Positions 1 through 8,114 of a stretch of 64,000 bases of DNA are shown one piece after another. The stretch is taken from positions 4,216,001 through 4,280,000 of the forward strand of contig NZ_CP116009.1 of assembly GCF_027941915.1 (NCBI RefSeq), read 5' to 3'. The stretch comes from Ramlibacter tataouinensis (GTDB lineage: Bacteria; Pseudomonadota; Gammaproteobacteria; Burkholderiales; Burkholderiaceae_C). The notes beneath the pieces were generated by a model. It was not told the origin of the DNA and did no database searches. It was given only the letters and a program-made list of their open reading frames with translations. The stretch's first letter is position 1. Each line of letters opens with the position of its first letter. The position numbers and the translations under genes are program-made.

Positions 1-213
1 GGGGATGGAACCGGTCTCGCCCTGCGCCACCGGCACGATGGCGTCGGCCGGCTTGAGGAAGAAGAAGGGCGGCTCGCGGCCGGTGAAGCCCATTTCCTGG
101 GCGTGCTCGACGTAGTTGCGGCCGACGCAATAGACGCGGCGGACCGGGAAGCGCTCGGCGCGGCCCAGCACCGGAACGGATGTGACCGCGGGGGCGGCGA
201 AGACGTAGCTCAT
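1..213 (-). CDS. Fumarylacetoacetate hydrolase family protein (fumarylpyruvate-hydrolase-like), N-terminal part
   Basis: Only the first 71 codons are inside the window; the gene continues beyond base 1. The visible protein starts [10 protein letters not shown] and carries the segment [16 protein letters not shown] followed by [14 protein letters not shown], typical of the N-terminal part of the FAH hydrolase fold. The ATG overlaps the TGA of the gentisate 1,2-dioxygenase gene (ATGA), so the two are translationally coupled. By family and context this is probably the fumarylpyruvate hydrolase that cleaves the isomerised gentisate ring-cleavage product to fumarate and pyruvate in the cytoplasm. 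The metal-binding residues lie outside the window, so the exact substrate cannot be confirmed. Confidence 0.85.
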   Translation of the reverse strand, partial: MSYVFAAPAVTSVPVLGRAERFPVRRVYCVGRNYVEHAQEMGFTGREPPFFFLKPADAIVPVAQGETGSIP

Positions 214-1265
214 GACAACCTTTCTTCTCTGTGGATGGCCAGCGCCTGGTGCACCGGCCGGTCGGAAAAACTGAACAGCACGCAGCCGCCCGGCGAAGAC
301 AGGCGGGCGGTGTGCCAGGACGGGATGACGAAATGGTCGCGCGGCCCGAAGTCGAAGCGCCAGCGCTGCTCGCCCGCTTCGACCTCGACGCTGCCGGAGC
401 CTTCGACCACGCTGTAGACCGCGCCGTCGGTCTGGCGCCAGCACTTGCCGGCAAAACCCGCCGGCAGCTTCTGCATGAAGGTGGCCATGGTCGGCATCGG
501 GTAGCCGCCGGTCAGCGGGTTCACGTAGCGCAGCTTGACGCCGTCCCAGGCGTCGATCGGGGCGTCGCGCTCCAGTTGCTCCAGCGCCTGGCGGCTGCGC
601 TCGTACGGGTAGCTGAAGATCGGCGAGGTGGCGCCGAACGGGGCATCGTGGCGCACCGGCACCATGTTGTGGCCATAGCGCGCGAGGCTGCTGCCTTCGG
701 CGCGCGTCACCTGCTGGGAGCGCGCGGTGTCGTTCTCGGCGAAGCCGGCGTCGAGGAAACGCACCATCGGGATGTCCAGCCCGTCCAGCCACACCACCGG
801 GCCGTCGGCCTCGTTGCCGTGGTCGTGGAAGGTCCAGCTCGGCGTGATGATGAAGTCGCCCGGGTGCATGGTGGTGCGCTCGCCATCGACTGCGGTGTAG
901 GCGCCGCTGCCTTCGACGATGAAGCGCAGCGCGCTTTGCACATGGCGGTGGCTTGGCGCCACTTCGCCTGGCAGGATCAGCTGCAGGCCGGCATACAGCG
1001 ACTGGGTGGCGGCGGACTGGCCGCGCAGCGCCGGGTTCTCCAGGATCAGCACGCGGCGCACCGCCTCGTCCGCCGTGATGGCCTGGCCGGCGCGCATGAG
1101 GAAGGGACGCACCTCGTCGTACTTCCAGTGGGCGGGCACGCAGGGGCTGCGCGGCTGTGGCGGCACCAGCGCATGCAGCACCTCCCACAGCGGCGTCAGG
1201 TTGTGCGGGTCCATGTCGCGGTACAGCTGCTGCCGTGCCTGCACGGCGGCGTCGGGCGCGTTCAT
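210..1265 (-). CDS. Gentisate 1,2-dioxygenase
   Basis: A 351-residue bicupin protein. It cleaves gentisate (2,5-dihydroxybenzoate) with O2 to maleylpyruvate, the committed step of the gentisate pathway. The first cupin shows the Fe(II) ligand pattern H106-x-H108 and H147 (SHRH and TFHDHG), matching the two-His-plus-His pattern known for this family; the second cupin (about residues 255-340) has [14 protein letters not shown] and lacks an obvious metal site. The ATG start at 1265 (MNAPDAAVQ) was chosen over the long upstream extension, which overlaps the preceding gene. It lies 23 bp downstream of the FAD oxidoreductase and overlaps the FAH-family gene by 4 bp, so the three look like one operon. 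Confidence 0.93.
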   Translation of the reverse strand: MNAPDAAVQARQQLYRDMDPHNLTPLWEVLHALVPPQPRSPCVPAHWKYDEVRPFLMRAGQAITADEAVRRVLILENPALRGQSAATQSLYAGLQLILPGEVAPSHRHVQSALRFIVEGSGAYTAVDGERTTMHPGDFIITPSWTFHDHGNEADGPVVWLDGLDIPMVRFLDAGFAENDTARSQQVTRAEGSSLARYGHNMVPVRHDAPFGATSPIFSYPYERSRQALEQLERDAPIDAWDGVKLRYVNPLTGGYPMPTMATFMQKLPAGFAGKCWRQTDGAVYSVVEGSGSVEVEAGEQRWRFDFGPRDHFVIPSWHTARLSSPGGCVLFSFSDRPVHQALAIHREERLS

Positions 1266-1288
1266 TGGCAGTCTCCTGGCGGTTGGAA

Positions 1289-2635
1289 TCAGTCTTCGCG
1301 GCCGAGCCAAGCGCCGTGCGCTTCGAGCCGGGCCTGCAGGGCGCCGACATCGACGGCGGCGGCGCTGCTGCCGGCCGAGAGGGCGAGGTCGGCCGCGCTG
1401 CCGGCCGCCTGCCCCATGACGAAGCAGGCGCCGGTCACTCGGGCGGCGGATTGTGCCTCGTGCGACATCGAGGCGCAGCGGCCGGCCACCCAGAGGTTGT
1501 CGACGCCCTGCGGCACGACCATGCGGTAGGGCAGGTGGTTGAAGCCGCGGCTTTGCGGGATCGGCGGCCAGCGGAATTCGACGTCGCCCTTCAGGTGCAA
1601 CTCCAGCGGCCAGCCGTTGACGCCGATGGTGTCGTCGAAACTGGCGCAGCCCAGCACGTCCGCCTCGGTGAGCTGGTACAGGCCGCGCATGCGGCGCGTC
1701 TCGCGGATGCCGACCTGTGCCGGCAGGTCCACGATGTAGCTGCGCTCGAAGCCCGGCACCTCGCGCAGGAAGCCGGCCACGCTCGCGATCTGCCGGCGCC
1801 CCTGCAGCTCGGCCTGGGTCAGTGCGTCGGCATCGGTGCCGTCCAGCGCGTTGCCGCGCTCGTCGGCCAGTTGCGTGAGGTTGACGCGCCACTCGATGCC
1901 GCTCTTTTGCGGCCGCACGATCGGCGTCTTGCGCGGAAAGCGATGGCGGCCTTCGGCCTCGGCCTGGAGCATCAGGCCGGGAATCGTCTCCCAGGCCTTG
2001 CCGGCGCGCTGCGGGTCGATGTCGTTGAGGCGGAACAGGGTGGACGGGTAGAGGAAGTTGCCGGCGCCGTCGCCCATGTCGTACGGCACGCCGGCCCAGG
2101 CCGCCAGGTCGCCGTCGCCGGAGGCGTCGATGAAGGCGCGGCCCAGCACGGCCCGGCGTCCCGATTTGGTCTCGAGCAGCAGGGCGCCGATGCGGCCGGG
2201 CGCGTCCATCACGACGCCCGCCGCCAGCGCATGGAACAGCAGCTTCACGCCGGCCGACTGCATCAGCTGGTCGGCGGCGATCTTGTAGGCCGGCGTGTCG
2301 TAGGCCTGTGCCACGGTCTTGCCGAACAGGGCATGGGGCGCATTCAGGCCGCCGAGGGCATCGATGCGCGCCAGCAGCTCGGTGGCGACGCCGTGCACCA
2401 CCTGGCGGATCTCGCCGTGCACGTTGGCGTGCAGGCCGCAGAAGTTGGTGACGCCGGCGGCGGTGCCCATGCCGCCGAGGAACCCGTAGCGCTCCACCAG
2501 CAGGGTGCTGCGGCCGGCCTGCGCGGCGGCGACGGCCGCCGCCATGCCGGCCGGGCCGCCGCCGAGCACGACCACGTCGTACTCGCCATAGATCGGGGTC
2601 TGGCGGCTGGGCTCGGTCAGGCTGTGGGGCGGCAT
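1289..2635 (-). CDS. FAD-dependent oxidoreductase (FAD_oxidored family)
   Basis: A 448-residue protein with an N-terminal dinucleotide-binding motif ([19 protein letters not shown], about residues 21-39) followed by [15 protein letters not shown], characteristic of the FAD_oxidored group (PF12831-like). A C-terminal FAD-contact segment reads [20 protein letters not shown]. No [4Fe-4S] cysteine cluster or membrane segment is evident. The substrate is unknown. It is the first gene of the minus-strand gentisate operon and diverges from the MarR gene, so it may feed a precursor into gentisate. A TTG 12 bp further upstream is an alternative start; the ATG at 2635 was preferred. Confidence 0.85.
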   Translation of the reverse strand: MPPHSLTEPSRQTPIYGEYDVVVLGGGPAGMAAAVAAAQAGRSTLLVERYGFLGGMGTAAGVTNFCGLHANVHGEIRQVVHGVATELLARIDALGGLNAPHALFGKTVAQAYDTPAYKIAADQLMQSAGVKLLFHALAAGVVMDAPGRIGALLLETKSGRRAVLGRAFIDASGDGDLAAWAGVPYDMGDGAGNFLYPSTLFRLNDIDPQRAGKAWETIPGLMLQAEAEGRHRFPRKTPIVRPQKSGIEWRVNLTQLADERGNALDGTDADALTQAELQGRRQIASVAGFLREVPGFERSYIVDLPAQVGIRETRRMRGLYQLTEADVLGCASFDDTIGVNGWPLELHLKGDVEFRWPPIPQSRGFNHLPYRMVVPQGVDNLWVAGRCASMSHEAQSAARVTGACFVMGQAAGSAADLALSAGSSAAAVDVGALQARLEAHGAWLGRED

Positions 2636-2706
2636 GGATGATCTCAAGGGAAAGGTGCGAAGGCCCGTGGGGGCAAGTTGTCCGGAGTTCGGGGTGAACT
2701 GCTAAG

Positions 2707-2719
2707 CATACATACTATG
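2707..2719. promoter_or_regulatory. Putative operator/promoter between the gentisate operon and the MarR gene
   Basis: The 138-bp divergent gap contains an AT-rich island unlike its surroundings. It carries the inverted repeat CATA-CATAC-TATG, with hexamers on both strands that could serve as -10 boxes. MarR-family proteins usually bind such short palindromes between themselves and a divergent catabolic operon. Position and composition are seen; function is inferred. Confidence 0.35.
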
Positions 2720-2773
2720 ACGCAGCTGCCCATCGGGGTTGGCCCGCGCGGCGGCTGGCTACACTGGCGCCCC

Positions 2774-3214
2774 ATGCCCAAGAGCTACGACTTCGAGCAT
2801 GCGCCCGGCTACCTGATCCGGCGCGCGCACCAGGTCGCCGTGGCCGTCTTCATGGAAGAGACCGGCGAGCACGAGGTCACGCCGGTGCAGTTCGCCATCC
2901 TCAATGCGCTGATGGCCGCCCCCGGCGAGGACCAGGTCACCCTGGCCACCAAGGTCGCGTTCGATGCCGCCACCTTCGGTTCGGTGATCGGCCGGCTCGA
3001 GGCCCGGGGCTGGGTCTGGCGCGAGCCCGATCCCGCCGACCGTCGCCGCAAGCGGCTGTGGGTCACGCCGGAGGGCAAGCAGGCGGCCCAGCGGATGAAG
3101 CGCCCCGTGGCCCGGTCGCAGCGGCGCCTGCTCGGGGCGCTGCAACCGCAGGAGCGCGAGGCGCTGCTCGCCTTGCTGGCCAAGCTCGTGCGCGGGCACG
3201 AACAGGTCGGCTGA
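2774..3214 (+). CDS. MarR family transcriptional regulator
   Basis: A 146-residue winged-helix protein. The HTH region spans about residues 43-90 (TPVQFAILNALMAAPG, then DAATFGSVIGRLEARGWV), followed by the MarR wing signature REPDPADRRRKRLWVTPEG. The ATG at 2774 (MPKSYDF) fits the family length; upstream extension would run into the operator region. It is divergent from the FAD oxidoreductase/gentisate dioxygenase operon, so it probably represses that operon and is relieved by an aromatic ligand such as gentisate or its precursor. The ligand is inferred, not shown. Confidence 0.9.
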   Translation: MPKSYDFEHAPGYLIRRAHQVAVAVFMEETGEHEVTPVQFAILNALMAAPGEDQVTLATKVAFDAATFGSVIGRLEARGWVWREPDPADRRRKRLWVTPEGKQAAQRMKRPVARSQRRLLGALQPQEREALLALLAKLVRGHEQVG

Positions 3215-3313
3215 GCCTGGCGGCATTGTCCTGCACGGATCGTTGGCTTCCGCGTGCACGGCGGCACGCGGCGCGGCGTTGAATCGGGGCATCGCCGTCC
3301 GTGGAGGTTTGCC

Positions 3314-4039
3314 ATGCACAACCGCATCCGGGTTCCCCGCCACATCCTGCTGAGCGTCACCGCGGCCACTGCCCTGGCCGGCTGCGCCGACATGAACCTG
3401 CCGCAGATGAGTCCCACGGCCCGCAACACGGCCATCGGCGCGGGTGTCGGCGCCGTCGCTGGCGGCGTCATCGGCCGTGACGCCGGCAGCGCGGCCGTCG
3501 GTGCCGGCCTGGGTGCACTCGGCGGCTACGTCTGGTCCACCCAGATGGAGCGCAAGAAGCAGGAAATGCAGCGGGCCACCGCCGGCACCGGCGTGACCGT
3601 GGCGCAGACGCCTGACAACCAGCTCAAGCTCGACATCCCGAGCGACATTTCCTTCGACACCGGCCGCGCCGACATCAAGCCGAACCTGCGCCCGGTCCTC
3701 GACCAGTTCGCCACCGGCCTGTCGAGCCAGCCGAACACCGAGGTGCGCATCGTCGGCCATACCGACAGCACCGGCTCGGATGCCATCAACGACCCGTTGT
3801 CGCAGCGGCGTGCCGATGCCGCGCGCAGCTACCTGGCCGAACGCGGCATCGATCCGCGGCGCATCGTCACCAGTGGTCGCGGCAGCCACGAGCCGGTTGC
3901 CGACAACAACAGCGACGCCGGCCGCGCCAGGAACCGCCGGGTGGAGATCTTCCTGGGCGAGCGGGCCAATGTCGCGGGCGGACCGGCACCGCAGCCGGCA
4001 CCCGCGAGCCCGGGCATTCCGGCCACCCAGGTGCGCTGA
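3314..4039 (+). CDS. OmpA family outer-membrane lipoprotein with glycine zipper (YiaD-like)
   Basis: A 241-residue protein. A lipoprotein signal ends in the lipobox LAGC (lipidated Cys24). It is followed by a glycine-zipper segment (about residues 41-71, AIGAGVGAVAGGVIG) and a C-terminal OmpA/peptidoglycan-binding domain (about 115-225) with VGHTDSTGSDAINDPLSQRR and RNRRVEI. This matches YiaD-type proteins that link the outer membrane to peptidoglycan. The tail is Pro/Ala-rich. A GGAGG ribosome site precedes the ATG. It is a single gene between catabolic operons with no evident functional tie to them. Confidence 0.92.
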   Translation: MHNRIRVPRHILLSVTAATALAGCADMNLPQMSPTARNTAIGAGVGAVAGGVIGRDAGSAAVGAGLGALGGYVWSTQMERKKQEMQRATAGTGVTVAQTPDNQLKLDIPSDISFDTGRADIKPNLRPVLDQFATGLSSQPNTEVRIVGHTDSTGSDAINDPLSQRRADAARSYLAERGIDPRRIVTSGRGSHEPVADNNSDAGRARNRRVEIFLGERANVAGGPAPQPAPASPGIPATQVR

Positions 4040-4098
4040 ACCGGCGCAGGGTCCGGTGGGCTGCCGGGTCGCGGTCGGCTCTGCCGCGCAGAGCACCG

Positions 4099-4425
4099 TC
4101 AGTTCTGCGTGGCCGGCAGGTCCACCGTCAGGCCGTCCAGCGCCGGCTCGAGCCGGATCTGGCAGGACAAGCGGCTGTTCGCCTGGCGCGGCGACGCGGT
4201 GAACGCCAGCATGCCCTGTTCGTCGCCATCGGCCGGCGGCAGCATCGCGGCGAACGGCTCGCGCACGTACACGTGGCAGGTCGCGCAGGTCAGCAGCCCG
4301 CCGCACTCGGCGTCGATGCCCGGGGCGTTGGCCGCCACGGCCGCCTGCATCAGGCTCTGGCCGGGCTTGCCTTGAAGGGTGACGGGCGTGCCGCCGCCGG
4401 CGGGTACCAGGTGGACCTTGATCAT
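4099..4425 (-). CDS. [2Fe-2S] ferredoxin (adrenodoxin/plant type)
   Basis: A 108-residue ferredoxin. The cluster ligands are visible as C41-x5-C47-x2-C50 and C88, the spacing of the adrenodoxin-like class found with Rieske oxygenases and P450s. It is the last gene of the operon Rieske oxygenase - glutamine-synthetase-like - ferredoxin, starting 10 bp after the middle gene. It is most likely the electron carrier for the Rieske oxygenase. No ferredoxin reductase gene is present nearby, so the reductase must be encoded elsewhere. Confidence 0.92.
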   Translation of the reverse strand: MIKVHLVPAGGGTPVTLQGKPGQSLMQAAVAANAPGIDAECGGLLTCATCHVYVREPFAAMLPPADGDEQGMLAFTASPRQANSRLSCQIRLEPALDGLTVDLPATQN

Positions 4426-4435
4426 GGTTCGGGGT

Positions 4436-5914
4436 TTAGAAGCGGCTGAAGTATTCGCGGCGCTGGAAGTCGGCGTTGTCCTCGGCCTGCAGGTGGCGCT
4501 GCAGTTCCGATTGCTTGACGTTGCAGAAGTAGTCGACGAAGGACTGGCCGAACCCTTCCACCATCACGGCGTCGGCCTGCAGGGCCTCCAGCGCATCGCC
4601 CAGGCTGGTCGGGATGCGCTCGCCCGAGACGCCGTAGGGCGAGTCGGTGGCGGGCGGCGCCTCCAGGTGCTGCTCGATGCCGTCCAGCCCGGCGTGGATC
4701 TGCGAGGCCAGGTACAGGTAGGGATTGGCGGCCGGCTCGCCGATGCGGTTCTCGATGCGGGTGGCCTTGTCGCCGCATTCGCCCACCACGCGCAGCATGG
4801 CGCCGCGGTTGTCGCGGCCCCACAGCACCGACTGCGGCGCCAGCGCGTTGGGCCGGAAGCGGCCGAAGCCGTTCACGGTGGGCGTGCAGAACACGGCCAT
4901 TGCGCGCGCGTGCGCCAGCAGGCCGGCCAGGTAGTTCTCGCCCAGCTCCGACAGCGTGTGGCCCGCGTCGTCCGGCAGGCTGCCCGGCGCCGGCGCTTCC
5001 CGCACGAAGGCGTTGCGGCCGGTCTGCGCATCGACCAGCGACTGGTGCAGGTGCCAGCCGCTGGACATGATGTTGGGAAAGGGCGGCCGGCACATGAAGG
5101 TGGCGTGGTAGCCGGCGCGGCGCAGCGCCTGCCGCACGCCGTTGCGGAACAGCACCATGTTGTCGGCGGCGGCGAGGGCGTCGGTGACGTCGAACACCGC
5201 TTCCACCTGGCTCGGGCCCAGCTCGATCTCCAGCGACAGCAGCGGCAGGCCGAGCGCCTGCGCGGTGTGCTGCACGATGCGCAGCGGCTCCTCGGCCAGG
5301 TCGAACCAGTTCTCGGTCAGCAGGTTGTAGCCGGGGTGGATCAACCGCACGGCCGGCGGCAGGCCGGGCCAGGCCGCCTGGTCGGGGTCGAGCTGGGCGG
5401 CGGTGTCCTCGATGCGGTAGATGTGGAACTCGATCTCCAGCCCGCAGCGCATGCGCAGGCCGGCGCGCTCGAGCCGCTGCAGCGCGCGCTGCAGCACGCG
5501 CCGCGTGTCCAGCTCGACCGGCTGGCCGTCCTGGAACCAGGGCTGGGCACGCAACCAGCCGCTGCCCGGCGACCAGGGCAGCTGGCGCAGGCTTTCCGGC
5601 TCGGGCAGCAGCACCAGGTTGTTGGCGAAGCCGAAGCCGGGCAGGGTGGCGGTGCCGCCCGGCTCGAACACCTTGTAGGCCGTGCGGTCCGAGGTGTCCT
5701 TGAGCATCAGCGTGCTGACCATGCCGACGCCGTCGTCGAAGGCGCGGCGGGCGGCCGAGGCGACCAGCGTCTTGCCGCGCGTCACGCCGTGCAGGTCGCA
5801 CCAGGCGACGCGCACCAGCTCCAGGCCGTCGGTGCCGATCTGCCGGGTAGCGCGCTGGGTCGCTTCCTCGCGGGCGGCGTCGTGCAGGCCGCAGCGCTGG
5901 GCAAACGTCGTCAT
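4436..5914 (-). CDS. Glutamine synthetase family protein (gamma-glutamyl ligase-like)
   Basis: A 492-residue protein of the glutamine synthetase superfamily. Visible landmarks are the metal-binding acidic pairs E160/E162 (GLEIEFHIY) and E229/E231 (SLEIELGPSQ), the H-x-H segment SSGWHLHQS (about 284-292), and NRIGEPAANPYLYLASQIHAG near the C-terminal third. Housekeeping GlnA is unlikely because of the operon context. The gene sits between a Rieske oxygenase (ATGA overlap) and its ferredoxin. In aniline-type pathways (TdnQ, AtdA1, IpuC) such ligases form gamma-glutamyl derivatives of amines before Rieske oxygenation, so a similar activation of an amino-aromatic or amine is a reasonable inference. 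The substrate is unknown. Confidence 0.88.
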   Translation of the reverse strand: MTTFAQRCGLHDAAREEATQRATRQIGTDGLELVRVAWCDLHGVTRGKTLVASAARRAFDDGVGMVSTLMLKDTSDRTAYKVFEPGGTATLPGFGFANNLVLLPEPESLRQLPWSPGSGWLRAQPWFQDGQPVELDTRRVLQRALQRLERAGLRMRCGLEIEFHIYRIEDTAAQLDPDQAAWPGLPPAVRLIHPGYNLLTENWFDLAEEPLRIVQHTAQALGLPLLSLEIELGPSQVEAVFDVTDALAAADNMVLFRNGVRQALRRAGYHATFMCRPPFPNIMSSGWHLHQSLVDAQTGRNAFVREAPAPGSLPDDAGHTLSELGENYLAGLLAHARAMAVFCTPTVNGFGRFRPNALAPQSVLWGRDNRGAMLRVVGECGDKATRIENRIGEPAANPYLYLASQIHAGLDGIEQHLEAPPATDSPYGVSGERIPTSLGDALEALQADAVMVEGFGQSFVDYFCNVKQSELQRHLQAEDNADFQRREYFSRF

Positions 5915-7299
5915 GCGGTCTCCGCGGCGGCCGGGGCCTTGGCGATCCAGGGTGCGCCGTCGCGCTTGGCCTGCACGCGCGCCTGCCACCACGTCGGCCA
6001 CTCGCCGGCGGGGGCGATGCCGTCGACGGTGTCCGGCCCGACCATCTGCGCCGCCAGCGAAGCGTCGGCCACGCCCGGCGCGGTGCCGCCGGCCTGCACG
6101 GTCTCGATCGCCTTGAGCAGCATGCGGCGGTTGGCCATGATCACCTTGTCGGTGGTGCCCAGGTGCTCGCGCGTGCGGTCCTGGATCGGGCCCATGCTCT
6201 CCACTGCCCACTGGTCGTGCACGTTGATGTCTTCCTCGCCCATGCCCAGGTAGGTCTGCGAGCGCTGTTCGTCGGCGTTGAAGCCCCAGTTGTTGTGGCG
6301 GCCGGACTTGGGGATGTAGTCGGGCAGCGAGACGAACTGCAGCCGCTGGTTGCGCATTGCTTCCTTGTCGACCGGGCCGGCGAAGCTGGTGAAGATGGAA
6401 TACCAGTAGGTGTGGGTGTCGTCCACCGGCACGTGCATCTGGGTGATCGTCAGCGTCTCGGACAGCGGGATGACGAAGGTGTGCGGGAAGATCGCGTTGG
6501 TGATGCGCACGTGCGTGAGCTCGTCCGTCATCGGCCGCAGCGCCGTCAGCCGCAGGCCCCAGGGCATGGACTCGAAGCTGATCTCGGGCTGGCAGAACTC
6601 GCGCATGATGCGCGTCATCGGCCAGCGCTCGCCGCCGGCGGCCTCGCCGGCGCTGGCGCTGCGGAACTGCTTGCCGGCGGCGTTGTCGCCGATTGCGTCC
6701 AGCGGGGCGTCGTTCAGGAAGCGGTGCAGGAACGACGGGTGGGCCGGATCGATCCCGACTTCGAAGGCCTGCAGCCAGTTGGCGTTCCACAGCCCCTTGA
6801 AGGCGAAGGTGTGGCTGGCCGGCGCCGCGAAGCAATCGAAGTGCGGGAACGGCGGCGGCTCGCTGCCGGCCTCGCCGAACCAGCCGAACAGCACGCCGCT
6901 TTTCTCCACCACCGGGTAGCTGCGCTGGCTGACCCGCTCGCACAGCTTGCTGCCGGCCGGCTCGCCCGGCGTTTCCAGGCAGGCGCCGGCGGCATCGAAC
7001 TTCCAGCCGTGGAAGGGGCAGCGCAGGCCGTCGCCCTCGAGCCGGCCGAAGGACAGGTCGGCGTTGCGGTGCGGGCAGTCGCGGTCCAGCAGGCCCCAGC
7101 GGCCCTGGTCGTCGCGGAACAGCACCAGGTCCTGGCCCAGCACGCGCACGGCCTTGACCGGCCGCCCGGCCATGCGCGGGTCCAGCGCCGGGTCGAACTC
7201 GTCCACCAGCGCGACGGGCTGCCAGTACTGGCGCAACACGGCCCCGCAGGCCGTGCCCGGGCCGATGCGCGTGACGAGTTCGTTCTGCTCTGCCTTCAT
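5911..7299 (-). CDS. Rieske non-heme iron oxygenase, alpha subunit (phthalate dioxygenase/LigX-like)
   Basis: A 462-residue protein. The N-terminal Rieske domain shows C75-x-H77 and C94-x2-H97 (DCPHRNA, RCPFHGW). The mononuclear iron site fits D184-x2-H187-x4-H192 (DPAHPSFLH). Length and motif spacing fit the single-subunit class that includes phthalate 4,5-dioxygenase and O-demethylases; no beta-subunit gene is present. It would hydroxylate or demethylate an aromatic ring in the cytoplasm using electrons from the ferredoxin two genes downstream. It is the first gene of the operon, divergent from a GntR regulator. The substrate cannot be read from the sequence. Confidence 0.9.
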   Translation of the reverse strand: MKAEQNELVTRIGPGTACGAVLRQYWQPVALVDEFDPALDPRMAGRPVKAVRVLGQDLVLFRDDQGRWGLLDRDCPHRNADLSFGRLEGDGLRCPFHGWKFDAAGACLETPGEPAGSKLCERVSQRSYPVVEKSGVLFGWFGEAGSEPPPFPHFDCFAAPASHTFAFKGLWNANWLQAFEVGIDPAHPSFLHRFLNDAPLDAIGDNAAGKQFRSASAGEAAGGERWPMTRIMREFCQPEISFESMPWGLRLTALRPMTDELTHVRITNAIFPHTFVIPLSETLTITQMHVPVDDTHTYWYSIFTSFAGPVDKEAMRNQRLQFVSLPDYIPKSGRHNNWGFNADEQRSQTYLGMGEEDINVHDQWAVESMGPIQDRTREHLGTTDKVIMANRRMLLKAIETVQAGGTAPGVADASLAAQMVGPDTVDGIAPAGEWPTWWQARVQAKRDGAPWIAKAPAAAETA

Positions 7300-7316
7300 G
7301 GGGCTTCCTTCCTAAA

Positions 7317-7326
7317 CGGTATACCG
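7317..7326. promoter_or_regulatory. Putative GntR/FCD operator (CGGTATACCG)
   Basis: A perfect 10-bp palindrome in the 56-bp gap between the Rieske operon and the divergent GntR gene. A second GTAC-containing half (GTGTACA) lies about 13 bp further on. GntR regulators of the FCD/VanR-FadR group commonly bind GTATAC-centred palindromes. The site would overlap both promoters, so one regulator could control both directions. The palindrome is seen; binding is inferred. Confidence 0.55.
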
Positions 7327-7355
7327 ATTTGAAAGTTCAGTGTACAGTTGCTCCC

Positions 7356-8078
7356 ATGAACCTGCAAGAGACCGTGCTGATGCAGCTGCGCGACCTGATC
7401 CTGCGGGGCGAGTTCGCCCCCGGCCAGCGCCTGGCCGAGCAGCAGCTGGCCGAGCGCCTGGGCGCCTCGCGCACCCCGGTGCGCGGGGCCTTGGTCACGC
7501 TGGAACAGGAAGGGCTGGTCGAGGCCAACGAGACCGGCAAGTACCTGGTGCGCCAGTACACGCCGCGCGAAGTGGCCGACGCGATCGCGGTGCGCGGCCA
7601 CCTGGAAGGCATGGCGGCGCGGCTGGTGGCCGAGCATGGCGTGTCGCGCCAGCTGCAGCTGGACCTGGAAGCCTGCCTGGCCGATGGCGACCGCCTGCTC
7701 GCTGCCGATCCGCTCGGCTACGAGAACTACGCCGGCTACGCCGCGATGAACGACCGCTTCCATGCGCTGGTGCTCGAAGCCAGCGGCAACCGCGCCCTGC
7801 AGCGCGCGATCGCCCTGAACAACGCGCTGCCGTTCGCGCCTGCGTCGGCGACGCTGCCCATGATGTCCACCGCCGAGCAGGATCGCGAGTGGATGCTGTA
7901 TGCGCACCGCCAGCACCACATGCTGTTCGACGCCCTGCGCCGCGGCGAGGGCGCGCGGGCACAGGCGCTGGCGGTGGAGCACACCGAGGTTGCGCAGATG
8001 AACATGCGGCTGGCGCTGGAGCGGCGCAGCGAGACCGAGCGCGTGCTGCCGGCGATCCGGCTGGTGGTGGGCGGCTGA
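7356..8078 (+). CDS. GntR family transcriptional regulator (FCD subfamily)
   Basis: A 240-residue regulator. The N-terminal winged helix has the GntR signature (LRDLILRGEFAPGQRL, then RLGASRTPVRGALVTLEQEG). The C-terminal all-helical FCD domain (about residues 75-220) contains a D/H metal-ligand-like pattern (MNDRFHALVLEASGN and the later HHMLFDAL). The ATG at 7356 is preferred to a TTG 27 bp upstream that would overlap the operator. It is divergent from the Rieske operon and probably represses it until an aromatic acid or its metabolite binds. The maleylpyruvate isomerase gene follows 36 bp downstream and may be co-transcribed. Confidence 0.9.
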   Translation: MNLQETVLMQLRDLILRGEFAPGQRLAEQQLAERLGASRTPVRGALVTLEQEGLVEANETGKYLVRQYTPREVADAIAVRGHLEGMAARLVAEHGVSRQLQLDLEACLADGDRLLAADPLGYENYAGYAAMNDRFHALVLEASGNRALQRAIALNNALPFAPASATLPMMSTAEQDREWMLYAHRQHHMLFDALRRGEGARAQALAVEHTEVAQMNMRLALERRSETERVLPAIRLVVGG

Positions 8079-8114
8079 GGCCGCGGCGGGCACCGGCGGT
8101 TTATCCTCGCCGGC

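Noticed and set aside
1266..1892. N-terminal extension of the gentisate dioxygenase frame to 560 residues
   Set aside because: It overlaps the FAD oxidoreductase gene and is Arg-rich shadow sequence; the ATG at 1265 gives the normal family length.
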